From the NCBI GenBank assembly GCA_963813525.1, contig CAWEZI010000002.1, positions 124,001 to 188,000 of the forward strand: DNA of 64,000 nt. Reading direction: 5' to 3'. The position numbers were made by a program, and so were the translations under genes. Source of the DNA: Bog-756 sp963813525 (GTDB lineage Bacteria; Actinomycetota; Acidimicrobiia; Acidimicrobiales; RAAP-2). Shown here piece by piece: positions 8,349 to 16,599 of this stretch. The notes below the pieces were generated by a model. That model ran no database searches, had not been told where the DNA came from, and was given only the letters and a program-made list of their open reading frames with translations. How positions within the stretch are numbered: position 1 is the first letter of the stretch; each line of letters opens with the position of its first letter.

Positions 8349-9269
8349 ATGAAGATCGCCATCGTCGGAACGGGAGCCATGGGGTCGGTGTATGCCGGCC
8401 TTCTGGGGAAGGCCGGACACGAAGTGTGGGCCATCGACACCCGACAGGACCATGTCGATGCCATCGCCAACTCCGGCCTGACCGTGTCGGGTGCCAGCGG
8501 CACCTACGTTGTCGACAACCTGCATGTCAGCCGGTCGCCCCGCGACGCCGGCCCCTGCGACGTGTGGGTGATCGCAACCAAGGCTGCCGATGTCGAAGAG
8601 GTGGCAGCCACCATCGCACCTCTGCTCCGACCCGACAGCGTGGTCATGGCCTTCCAAAACGGGCTCGGTGCCGGCGAGAGGGTGGCCAGCCACATCCCAC
8701 CGGAGCACATCCTGATCGGGATCGCCGAGGGATTCGGATCGTCGATTCCCGAGCCGGGTCACGTCCACCACGAAGGCATGCGGTTGATCCGCATCGGCGA
8801 GATGTACGGCGGCATCACCGAGCGGCTGGGGCGCCTCGAGGAGGAATGGGCGAACGCCGGTTTCAACGTACGGGCATTCGCCGACGTGGGTCTCATGATT
8901 TGGGAGAAGTTCCTCTGCAACGTGGCCCTCAGCGCTCCCTGCGCCACCTTCGACGTGACGGTGGGCGAGCTGATGTCGGATGGCGAAGCGTGGAACGTGG
9001 CCCTGGGCTGTGCATCGGAGGCCTACCGGCTCGCCGTGGCCAGGGGGGTCCCGTTCTCGTTCGACGATCCGCTGCGGTACGTATCCGATTTCGCCGCCAC
9101 CATCCCCAACGCCAGCCCGTCGATGCGGCTCGATCACCTGGCACGTAGGCCCTCGGAGATAGACGTCATCAACGGACAGGTCGTCGACCTCAGTCGGGCT
9201 CTCGGCCTCGAGGCTCCGTACAACCAGACGCTCTGTGCCATCCTGCGCTACCGCGAGTCTTTCTTCTGA
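8349..9269 (+). CDS. Ketopantoate reductase-like (ApbA/PanE fold) dehydrogenase
   Basis: A 306-residue enzyme. ATG 8349 is preceded by CGGAG. The Rossmann motif GTGAMGSVYAGLLGKAGHEV is at residues 7-26, with the family VIATKAADVEEV segment and the AFQNGLGAGERV active-site loop. The C-terminal domain contains WEKFLCNVALSAPCATF, the helical-domain signature with the catalytic Lys. The family reduces 2-dehydropantoate or related 2-keto acids with NADPH. Because it sits in an accessory redox cluster away from pantothenate genes, it may act on another 2-oxo acid. The panE symbol is therefore withheld. Confidence 0.85.
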   Translation: MKIAIVGTGAMGSVYAGLLGKAGHEVWAIDTRQDHVDAIANSGLTVSGASGTYVVDNLHVSRSPRDAGPCDVWVIATKAADVEEVAATIAPLLRPDSVVMAFQNGLGAGERVASHIPPEHILIGIAEGFGSSIPEPGHVHHEGMRLIRIGEMYGGITERLGRLEEEWANAGFNVRAFADVGLMIWEKFLCNVALSAPCATFDVTVGELMSDGEAWNVALGCASEAYRLAVARGVPFSFDDPLRYVSDFAATIPNASPSMRLDHLARRPSEIDVINGQVVDLSRALGLEAPYNQTLCAILRYRESFF

Positions 9270-9335
9270 CGATCGACACCGCCCGGCGAGCCGCTCCGTC
9301 GGGTCGGGCCAACCTGGCGGACGGACGGTGGTCTC

Positions 9336-10877
9336 CTACTCGGGGATGACCTCCGCCACTTCCTCGAGGTTTGTGGCCCCGGCCTCCTCGAGCTCCTCCC
9401 ATACCCCCTGACCCGATTGGACCGGTCCGGGTAGGAAGATGGCGGGCAGGACGGCGAACGCGCACACGCCGAAGGACCACCAGAACGAGGTGGCAAAGGC
9501 GTCGGCCAACCGGTTGGCCACAGCCAGCGGTAAGTGGCTCTGCACCGCACCCAGGCTCGGGGTGTTCCGGGGGAACTGGTGGACGATGGCGTTCTGTAGC
9601 ACCACCGCGAACACAGCCACACCCAGCGAACCACCCACCTGACGGATGATGTTGGTGGCGGTGCTGGCCCGGGGTACCTCCTCGAACGAGAGGCCCCGGT
9701 AGGCGGCGGCGAACACCGGCATCATGCCGAAGCCCAGACCGATGCCCCGCACGAACAGCGCGCAGGCCAGGAAGGCATAGCTGGTGGATCCCGATACCTG
9801 GGTGTAGGCCAGTGTTCCGACAGCCAGCAGGGCCATGCCCATGGGAACCGTCCGCCGGGGACCGTAGCGGTCGGCCAGCTTGGCCGAAGTCCTCATGACC
9901 AGGGCTGCGCCGATGCCCTGGGGCGCCATGAGCAGCCCGGCCATCCACGGCGACTCGCCCCGCACGATCTGGTAGTAGAGGGGCAGGAGGAACATGGTGC
10001 CGTAGAGGGTGGCCCCGACGAGAAAGATACAGACGGTGGCCACAGAGAAGTTGAAGCGTTTGAAGAGCCGAAGGTCGAGCAGGGGCTCGGGGGCCCGCAG
10101 CGAGCGGAGGATGAACCCGAGGATCAGAACGACCGACAGCAGCAAGCTGATCTCCACGCTGCGGGAGGAGAATCCGCCGTTGGTACCCACTTCCGACAGG
10201 CCGTAGACCAGCAGGGCCAGGCCGGGGGCCAGCAGGCAGAAACCGGCAGTATCGAGCCGGTGGGAGCGGTCACTCGGCGTGGTGGGCAGGAAGCGGAAGG
10301 AGAGGAGCAGCGCCACGATGCCGATCGGGACGTTGACGAAGAAAATCCAGCGCCACGAGAAGTTGGAGACGATGATCCCCCCGATGACCGGCCCGAGGAT
10401 CGGTCCGAGCAACGTCGGGACGCCGATGACTGCCATGACCTTGTTCATCTTGTCGGGGCCGGCCGTGCGGGCCAGGATCGTTTGGCCGACCGGCATGATC
10501 ATGCCGCCGCCCAGACCCTGCAGAATGCGGAATGCGATGAGGGCGTTGGCCGACCAGGCCAGGCCGCACAGCGCGGAGCCCGTGATGAACAACAACAGCG
10601 AAATGATGTAGACGGGTTTTGCCCCAAAGCGGTGTACGGCCCATCCGCTCAGAGGGATGACCACGGCCAGCGCCAACAGGTACCCGGTGGTGACCCACTG
10701 GATGGTGTCGATGCTGGTGTGGAAGTCGCGGGCCAGCGTGGCCAAGGCGACGGCCACGATGGTCGTGTCGAGAATGGCCATGATGGTGCCCATCACCACC
10801 ACCACGCTGGCCCGCCGCACCTCTGGAGAGAGCCGGCTTTCAGACGCCGCCGGCTGTTGGCTCTCTGTCGTGCTCAT
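9336..10877 (-). CDS. DHA2-family MFS multidrug exporter (EmrB-like)
   Basis: A 513-residue membrane protein with AGGGAGA before the ATG at 10877. Helix 1 carries ILDTTIVAVAL. The modified motif A region (GWAVHRFGAKPVY) and motif C region (GPILGPVIGGIIV, then WRWIFFVNVPIGIVALLL) are characteristic of EmrB/QacA transporters. The C-terminal 30 residues are acidic (WEELEEAGATNLEEVAEVIPE). Predicted to export hydrophobic compounds by proton antiport; substrate unknown. Two compact inverted repeats in its 5' region (10906-10924 and 10944-10958) are candidate operators. No regulator gene is adjacent. Confidence 0.93.
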   Translation of the reverse strand: MSTTESQQPAASESRLSPEVRRASVVVVMGTIMAILDTTIVAVALATLARDFHTSIDTIQWVTTGYLLALAVVIPLSGWAVHRFGAKPVYIISLLLFITGSALCGLAWSANALIAFRILQGLGGGMIMPVGQTILARTAGPDKMNKVMAVIGVPTLLGPILGPVIGGIIVSNFSWRWIFFVNVPIGIVALLLSFRFLPTTPSDRSHRLDTAGFCLLAPGLALLVYGLSEVGTNGGFSSRSVEISLLLSVVLILGFILRSLRAPEPLLDLRLFKRFNFSVATVCIFLVGATLYGTMFLLPLYYQIVRGESPWMAGLLMAPQGIGAALVMRTSAKLADRYGPRRTVPMGMALLAVGTLAYTQVSGSTSYAFLACALFVRGIGLGFGMMPVFAAAYRGLSFEEVPRASTATNIIRQVGGSLGVAVFAVVLQNAIVHQFPRNTPSLGAVQSHLPLAVANRLADAFATSFWWSFGVCAFAVLPAIFLPGPVQSGQGVWEELEEAGATNLEEVAEVIPE

Positions 10878-10905
10878 CGGGTCTCCCTGATCTCGAGTGG
10901 AGCTA

Positions 10906-10924
10906 CTGGAGGCGGCACCTCCAG
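10906..10924. promoter_or_regulatory. Inverted repeat CTGGAGG-N5-CCTCCAG in exporter 5' region
   Basis: Perfect 7-bp arms with a 5-nt loop, 29 nt upstream of the start codon of the leftward exporter. It may be a hairpin in the leader that could mask translation signals, or an operator half-site pair. Function is inferred only. Confidence 0.4.
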
Positions 10925-10943
10925 ACCCCGATTCGACGGAGAG

Positions 10944-10958
10944 GCAGAATCATTCTGC
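10944..10958. promoter_or_regulatory. Perfect 15-bp palindrome, candidate operator for exporter
   Basis: GCAGAATCATTCTGC has 7-nt arms around one central base, 67 nt upstream of the exporter start. The symmetry and short span are those of a TetR- or MarR-type binding site. No cognate regulator is next to it. Confidence 0.5.
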
Positions 10959-11330
10959 TAAGCCGGAGTCCTGCCCTTGCGGAGGCCCGATATTACCCGT
11001 CGTCATCAGGGGTCAGCGCACGAAGCTGAACTCGCTGGCGTAGGGTGAGCCGGTTCAGCATCTCACCGAGGATGCTGCCGGTGGCACCGGCGGGCCGCTC
11101 AACGCACACCCTCGGCCTGTGCAGCCGGGGGCGTCGGCCTGGCCGAAAAGGGCGCACTCGTCTGACACCACGTGGTCGGACACGGCCTATTGCCTGGCGA
11201 CGTCCACATGGCGGCTTCCTTCATGGGGTACCGGGGTTAGCGCCATGGCTCAACCATGTCGACATGATGCCGATCAGGGGTCGGATCCCTCTTGAGTCTC
11301 CCCAGTCAGGCGAGATACGACTCGACCGAA
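10959..11330. other. Non-coding stretch
   Basis: About 370 nt between the exporter upstream region and a small leftward gene. Open frames here have no supporting ribosome binding site or recognisable motif. Nothing further was identified. Confidence 0.35.
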
Positions 11331-11564
11331 TCAGGCCTGGCAGAGCGAAACGGCGACGCGTGACTTCGAATCCACCGACAGCGCTCTCGCTCCACTCTCC
11401 ATCTCCGCGGGACTGGCGTCCAAGAGCCTCAGGGCGCGGATAGCACCATCGCTCTCATCGGGGAACCGGGACAGAGTGACCAAGGCCCGGATCGCCTCTA
11501 TGCGGGCTGATTCTTGCTCAGTCATCGTCGAGTAGTGGCAGCGTTGCCGGGCCGTGATCGCCAT
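11331..11564 (-). CDS. Small hypothetical protein
   Basis: 77 residues. ATG 11564 was chosen because AGGAGGGG lies nine bases upstream, which is much better than the internal ATG at 11525. The sequence (ESARIEAIRALVTLSRF, GAIRALRLLDASPAEMESGARAL) suggests two or three amphipathic helices rich in Ala, Leu and Arg. No catalytic motif or membrane segment is visible. I do not recognise a family. It is divergent from the small basic protein at 11.8 kb. It may be a stress- or partner-associated helical protein, but nothing in the sequence establishes this. Confidence 0.55.
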   Translation of the reverse strand: MAITARQRCHYSTMTEQESARIEAIRALVTLSRFPDESDGAIRALRLLDASPAEMESGARALSVDSKSRVAVSLCQA

Positions 11565-11843
11565 GGACTCGCCCCTCCTGCATCTCTCCGGCCCCGACAC
11601 AGCACTTTGCTTTGGCACACCGCCTTCCTACCCCGTTGGCCTCCGTGCAACCGTCGACCGGTGCGACCGTGCTGCCGGCCTCGGGAGGCCGGTGAGCGGC
11701 AAGGCGACCTCCGCTTTCCCATCTGGACTGCACCGCCACTGGAAGGGTCCGACGATCCAGGCTGGCGGGTTTTGCCCGAGCACCAAGTGGGCATCACAAC
11801 CACCACATCCCCCATCTCTGTAGGACCCCAAAGGAGGCCAGCG

Positions 11844-12215
11844 GTGTCTACCACCAAGCAGAAGCAGGCAGCTCGCCAGAACATCAAGAAGGCCCAAAAG
11901 GCCCAGAGCGACCGGGCCCACGGGAAACCGGTGAAGAAGGCAGAGGGTGAGGGCCTGAGCACCGCTCAGAAGGACCGGCTGCCGAAGGAATCGTTCGCCT
12001 TTCCCGATGAACGAAAAGAGCCGCTGGTCGATGCCAAGCACGTCCGGAACGCCATCGCCCGGTTCGACCAGGTCGAAGGCGTGACCGACGCAGAACGGGA
12101 CAAGGCCTGGAAGCGCATTCGGACGGCAGCGAAGAAATACGACGTGGACATCTCCGAAAAGGACTGGCGCGACCTGTTCAAGAGCGGCAAGGTCAAAAAG
12201 ACGCCGGCAGCCTGA
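11844..12215 (+). CDS. Small basic protein with Lys/Ala-rich tail and conserved C-terminal helix domain
   Basis: 123 residues. GTG 11844 follows an AAAGGAGG ribosome binding site. Residues 1-45 are Lys/Ala/Gln-rich (KQAARQNIKKAQKAQS, KPVKKAEGE), probably disordered and able to bind nucleic acid. Residues 46-120 form a charged helical region (SFAFPDERKEPLVDAKHVRNAI, then AERDKAWKRIRTAAKKYDVDISEKDW). This matches in style a small domain often seen in actinobacterial and phage-associated hypothetical proteins (possibly DUF6582-like); I cannot confirm the family. No signal peptide is present. A chromatin- or stress-related role is a guess. Confidence 0.75.
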   Translation: MSTTKQKQAARQNIKKAQKAQSDRAHGKPVKKAEGEGLSTAQKDRLPKESFAFPDERKEPLVDAKHVRNAIARFDQVEGVTDAERDKAWKRIRTAAKKYDVDISEKDWRDLFKSGKVKKTPAA

Positions 12216-12617
12216 GGACCGGTGCAATCGGGGCTGCTTGGAATTGCCACAGAGCCGGCCTGGGCCATCGGCCGATCGCCCGGCATCGTGTCCCGCCAGG
12301 TTGACCGATTCACGGCTGTCCCGGCTGGCCGGGGGACCCCGTCCATACATGCCAGTGACCGACTCAGCCACTAACGTCCTCTTCCACGGCGACCTCGGTT
12401 TCAGCCACCCCACCAGTCGATCGGGAGGAAGCCATTTCGGAGAACTCAGCTGCCCCGTTGGTTCGACCTACAACTCGGGACGAACGCCGTTCTGTCCGAA
12501 GCCGGCTCGCAGGCCGGTGTTTCCTGTTCGGGAGATGGTCTCGTCGGACAGACGGGCAGGTCCGGGCGAGAGCCGTGCTCGGTTGAAAGAGGCGGGAGAG
12601 GGAAGGCCAGCAGAGGG
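12216..12617. other. Intergenic region upstream of glycosyltransferase operon
   Basis: About 400 nt with no supported gene. It should hold the promoter of the glycosyltransferase/methyltransferase pair. The last 30 nt are purine-rich (ggcgggagagggaagg) and supply the ribosome binding site. No clear dyad was seen. Confidence 0.35.
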
Positions 12618-14993
12618 GTGAGGGCCTGTACCGTCGTCGCTCGGAACTACCTCCCGCAAGCGCGGGTGCTGGCTCAGTCACTGGCCGAACAGGACGGCGG
12701 TCGACTCACCGTCCTCATTCTCGACGACGTGGAGGGCAGCGTCGACCGGCGGAACGAGCCCTTCGATGTGGTCGACCCCTGCGAGCTCGAACTCACCGGT
12801 CGCCAGTTCCACCTGATGGCCACCATCTACGACCTGTTGGAGTTGGCCACCGCGGTCAAGCCATGGCTTCTCGACCTGATGCTGGACCGGACCGGGGAAT
12901 CGGTGTGCTACCTCGATCCGGATATGGAGGTCTTCGGGTCGCTCGATGAAGTCAAGATATCGGCGGACCGGCACGGGATCGTCCTCACCCCGCACCTGAC
13001 AGAACCGATGCCCCGCGACGGACTGTTTCCTGATGAGACGTACATCCTGCGGGCCGGGACCTACAACCTCGGCTTCATCGCCGTCTCGCCCGACTCGGGT
13101 GAGTTCCGCCGCTGGTGGAAGGAGCGACTCCGGCGCGATTGCCGGATCGCCGTCGAGGAGGGCGTGTTCGTCGATCAGCGTTGGATCGACTTCGTGCCGT
13201 CTCTGTTCGACCACGCCGTGCTCCATGATCCGGGATACAACGTCGCCTACTGGAATTTGGCCACACGCCCTCTCTCCAGGGACGGGTCCACGTTCATGGT
13301 CGGAGACCACCCTCTTCGCCTTTTCCATTTCAGCGGCTTCTCGCCTCTCCGTCCCCACCTCCTGAGCCGGCACCAAGGGTCCCTGCCGCGCATCCATCTC
13401 GCTGATCGGCCACTCCTCGCTCGCATCTGCTCGCGGTACGCCAGGAAGTTGTTGGGAGCCGGCTACCTCGAGGCACAGAGGCATGCCTATCGATGGGACT
13501 ACGCGGCCAACGGCCACTCCATCGACCGCCGCATGCGCAACGTCTTCCGTCTGGCCCTACAAGAGGTGGAGGAGCTGCAGGCACAGGAGAACGAGAATGG
13601 GTCCGGCCCACGGCTCCCCGACCCGTTCGACCCGGTCGAGGTGGCGGCGTTCTTCCGCATGATGCTGGAGCGCCCCGAGGGCTCCGGAGTCTGTGCTGTT
13701 CCGCGCTATTTCGAGAGCCTCCACCGGAGCCGTGTCGATCTGCAGGTGGCCTTCCCGGCTCTGGAAGGGCCCGGTGCCGGCTCCTACCTCCAATGGGTGG
13801 AGCGGATGGCGATCCTCGAAGGGTCCGTACCCCGTCACTACCTGCCTCCGTACCGGCCAACCCGTGGTCAGGTGGTGCGTCCTCTGTGTGAGCCGCTGGA
13901 TGCAGGCATCAACGTCATCGGGTACCTCGATGCCGAGGACGGTGTGGGTGAGGTGGCCCGGCAGTTCGGTCGGGTGCTCGCCCATGCCGGCATCCCGCAC
14001 GCACTGGTCCCCTACCACCAGACTCCGAGCCGTCTCCTGGCCAGGACGCCTGGAGCCGCAGGAGAGGCCACGTTCGACATCAACCTCATCTGTGTCAATG
14101 CCGACGAACTACCGATCTTCTTCTCCCGTATGCATGATCGCTACCACCGACCCCACGCAACCGTCGCCGTGTGGGCGTGGGAGGTAGCCGCCTTTCCTGA
14201 GTGGATGGGGGCGAGTGACCACCTGGTCGATGAGATCTGGGTGTACAGCGACCATGCATCCCGAGCGATCGCCGCGGTGACGGACAAGCCGGTCGTCGTC
14301 GTTCCTCCACCCGTGGCCCTGTTGGACGTGCCCCGGCTCAGCCGGTCCGAGCTGGGGCTGCCCGAGGGCTTCCTCTTCCTGTTCTGCTTCAGCTACCTGT
14401 CGGTGTTCGAGCGGAAGAACCCGGTGGCGGTCATCGAGAGCTTCAAACGGGCCTTCCGGCCGGATGAGGGGCCGCAGTTGGTCATCAAGAGCATCCACGG
14501 TTGGCGGTTCGCGGCGGAACGGGCGCGACTCCGGGCCGCAGCCGCCGGCCGGTCGGACATCCACCTGATCGATGCCTACGAATCAACGGACCGCCAACGG
14601 GCGCTCATCGCCAGTTGCGACGCCTACGTCTCTCTGCATCGGGCCGAGGGCTACGGCCTCACCATGGCCGAGGCCATGACGTACGGGAAGCCGGTGATCG
14701 GAACGGGCTACTCCGGAAACCTGGAGTTCATGAACGACGAGAACAGCTTTCTCGTTCCCTACACCCTTCAGCCCATCCCCTACGGGTGCGACCCCTACCC
14801 GGCCGGCACCCCGTGGGCCGAGCCGGACGCCGACGCCGCCGCCGACCTGATGGTCCGGGTCATTGACGACCGGGACCTCGGGACCCGCACCGGGGCCCGC
14901 GCCCGTCAGGACATGGCGACGCTCCATACACCGGCCGCCCGGGCCGAGCTGGTGGCGTCGAGAGTGGACGGAATGAGGAGCCGCCTGTCATGA
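12618..14993 (+). CDS. Two-domain glycosyltransferase (nucleotide-sugar transferase fold plus GT4)
   Basis: 791 residues, GTG start. The N-terminal domain (about 1-300) begins CTVVARNYLPQARVLAQSL and has a YLDPDMEVF metal-binding DxD-type site (D100-P-D102), followed by LFHFSGFSP, as in GT-A-like transferases that act on cell-surface polymers. The linker contains a helical segment (about 310-345). The C-terminal domain (about 430-785) is GT-B/GT4-like: it begins INVIGYLDAEDGVGEVAR and has the EX7E motif with E677 and E685 (EGYGLTMAEAMTYGKPVIGTG). Two transfer activities on one chain suggest assembly of a repeating disaccharide. Its stop overlaps the methyltransferase start (ATGA), so the two are translationally coupled. 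No membrane segment is evident, so it should be cytoplasmic. Confidence 0.88.
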   Translation: MRACTVVARNYLPQARVLAQSLAEQDGGRLTVLILDDVEGSVDRRNEPFDVVDPCELELTGRQFHLMATIYDLLELATAVKPWLLDLMLDRTGESVCYLDPDMEVFGSLDEVKISADRHGIVLTPHLTEPMPRDGLFPDETYILRAGTYNLGFIAVSPDSGEFRRWWKERLRRDCRIAVEEGVFVDQRWIDFVPSLFDHAVLHDPGYNVAYWNLATRPLSRDGSTFMVGDHPLRLFHFSGFSPLRPHLLSRHQGSLPRIHLADRPLLARICSRYARKLLGAGYLEAQRHAYRWDYAANGHSIDRRMRNVFRLALQEVEELQAQENENGSGPRLPDPFDPVEVAAFFRMMLERPEGSGVCAVPRYFESLHRSRVDLQVAFPALEGPGAGSYLQWVERMAILEGSVPRHYLPPYRPTRGQVVRPLCEPLDAGINVIGYLDAEDGVGEVARQFGRVLAHAGIPHALVPYHQTPSRLLARTPGAAGEATFDINLICVNADELPIFFSRMHDRYHRPHATVAVWAWEVAAFPEWMGASDHLVDEIWVYSDHASRAIAAVTDKPVVVVPPPVALLDVPRLSRSELGLPEGFLFLFCFSYLSVFERKNPVAVIESFKRAFRPDEGPQLVIKSIHGWRFAAERARLRAAAAGRSDIHLIDAYESTDRQRALIASCDAYVSLHRAEGYGLTMAEAMTYGKPVIGTGYSGNLEFMNDENSFLVPYTLQPIPYGCDPYPAGTPWAEPDADAAADLMVRVIDDRDLGTRTGARARQDMATLHTPAARAELVASRVDGMRSRLS

Positions 14994-16432
14994 CCGGGGA
15001 CCGCTCCGAGCTGCCCCCGCCCGTCGACGAGCCGACCGTGCCTTCGGCCGACGAGCGGTTCCAGCGCTTGTATGCCGAGGGGCCCGGCGAGGCCATCAGG
15101 CAGCGGGGCCCGTTCAGCCGGCCCTTCGGCCGTCTGCTCTCGTATCTGACACACCCGCTCCGCGACCATCAACGCAGGATCGATCTGACCCTGCTCGACG
15201 CCAGCCACCAGGCGCTGGGTGCCAGCCACCAAGCGCTCGGTGTCAGCCAGGAGGCGCTCGGTGCCGGTCACGAGGCGCTCGACGCCAGCCACGGGGTGGC
15301 CGCCCAAGCGGAGCAGGTCAGGGAGGTGGCGGTGGCCGCTCAGGGCCAGGCCCGGGAGGCGACGGAGCTGGCTGCTCAGGCGGTGGCCGAGGCCATGCTG
15401 GTCCGAGAAGTGATCGGCTCGGTGGCCGACACCTCGACCGCTTTCCATCGCCGGACCGAGGATCTCGAAGTGCGTCTCGATGTGGCTGTCTCGCTCAATG
15501 ACGAACTGAGTCTGGCCGTCGACGCCTTCCGTGGGGACGTCCAGGCCGACCGCCGGTCCGTCGAAGCCTCCCAGAGCCACCTCGAGGAGCTCGAGCGGAT
15601 CAAGAGATCGCTGGTCGCATCGACCGAGGAACTGTCCCGCACCACGATCACGCTGGCCGAGGAGCTCGCTGACATGCGCAGCGAGGTCCTCCGCCAACGG
15701 GAGGCTGCTGAGCGGATGGACTTCATCTACCGGGATCTCCTGTCGACCCCCTTCATGACCCGCGCCGACGGACTCCGGATGGAGGACGCCCAGGGCAGTC
15801 CGGTCCTGGGCTACAGAGGAGGCTGGCGTTCGCCGCCGATGTTCGCCGGATTCGAGCAGATCTTTCGCGGGGACGAAGCGATGGTCCGTTACCGTCAGCG
15901 CGGCTACGTCGACATCCTCGGTGACTCGCCCCCGGTCGTGGATCTGGGGGCGGGACGGGGGGAGATGGTCGAGCTCCTGGGCGAAGCAGGGGTTCCGGCT
16001 ACCGGGGTCGATCTCGACCCGGACATGGCCGACCACGCTCGGGCCAAGGGCCTGGCCATGGAGTGTCTCGACGCCTTCGAGTATCTCGACAAGCAGCCGG
16101 ACGGGTCGATCGGCTCGGTATTTTCGGCCCAGTTCATCGAGCACCTGCCGGGCGAGCGGCTGATCTCCCTGATCCGGTTGTCGCATCGCAAGCTGGCCCC
16201 CGGCGGGCTCTTCGTGGCCGAGACGGTCAACCCCCACTCCCCGCGTGCCCTCAAAGCGTTCTGGATGGACCTGACCCATGCCCATCCCATTTTTCCCGAA
16301 GCTCTGGTGGCCTGGTGCGGACTGGTTGGGTTCTCGGAGGCCACCGTCCACTTCCCCCTCGGCTCCGGCGACCTCGACGCCGATCTCCCCACCCAGGGCG
16401 AGTACGCAGTCGTGGCCCGCAAGGGGCCGTAG
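14990..16432 (+). CDS. Coiled-coil class I SAM methyltransferase, probable polysaccharide-modifying
   Basis: 480 residues, 4-nt overlap with the glycosyltransferase. Residues about 60-265 are helical coiled coil. They include four perfect-length heptads (ASHQALG, ASHQALG, VSQEALG, AGHEALD) at residues 71-98, then long Glu/Arg/Leu-rich helices (LAEELADMRSEVLRQREAAERM). The methyltransferase domain (about 290-475) has motif I VVDLGAGRGEM, the acidic motif TGVDLDPDMADHA, FSAQFIEHLPG and LAPGGLFVAETV. The layout of a long coiled coil joined to a polymer-modifying methyltransferase recalls chain-terminating enzymes such as WbdD, though the order and the absence of a kinase domain differ. Coupling to the glycosyltransferase supports a glycan substrate. 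Confidence 0.85.
   Translation: MTGDRSELPPPVDEPTVPSADERFQRLYAEGPGEAIRQRGPFSRPFGRLLSYLTHPLRDHQRRIDLTLLDASHQALGASHQALGVSQEALGAGHEALDASHGVAAQAEQVREVAVAAQGQAREATELAAQAVAEAMLVREVIGSVADTSTAFHRRTEDLEVRLDVAVSLNDELSLAVDAFRGDVQADRRSVEASQSHLEELERIKRSLVASTEELSRTTITLAEELADMRSEVLRQREAAERMDFIYRDLLSTPFMTRADGLRMEDAQGSPVLGYRGGWRSPPMFAGFEQIFRGDEAMVRYRQRGYVDILGDSPPVVDLGAGRGEMVELLGEAGVPATGVDLDPDMADHARAKGLAMECLDAFEYLDKQPDGSIGSVFSAQFIEHLPGERLISLIRLSHRKLAPGGLFVAETVNPHSPRALKAFWMDLTHAHPIFPEALVAWCGLVGFSEATVHFPLGSGDLDADLPTQGEYAVVARKGP
15200..15283 (+). repeat. Tandem 21-bp repeat encoding heptads in the methyltransferase
   Basis: Four consecutive 21-bp units (15200, 15221, 15242, 15263) plus a degraded fifth encode A-S-H-Q-A-L-G-type heptads. 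Units 1 and 2 are almost identical at DNA level, so copy number could change by slippage without breaking the frame. Confidence 0.85.
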
Positions 16433-16599
16433 CGGCATCGGATCCGCTCTCCGGTTCATCGGGAGGTTGGCAGATGCTCCAGCCGACGTGTCGATCGAGA
16501 ACAGCTGGGGATCATTGACGTGGCTCGATTCGATGTCCCGTGGCTTACCGTCGAACCTTCACCTAGCATTGGCTGAGGCGACCGAGGGGGAGCACGCCA

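Noticed and set aside
10878..10960. tRNA-like sequence in the exporter leader
   Set aside because: A cloverleaf cannot be drawn: there is no acceptor pairing or T-loop motif; the symmetry is explained by two short dyads.
12364..12681. Leftward open frame upstream of the glycosyltransferase
   Set aside because: Overlaps the glycosyltransferase start, lacks a ribosome binding site and shows no domain.
14906..16459. Long antisense frame opposite the methyltransferase
   Set aside because: High-GC shadow with no ribosome binding site; its apparent repeats are the complement of the heptad repeats on the coding strand.
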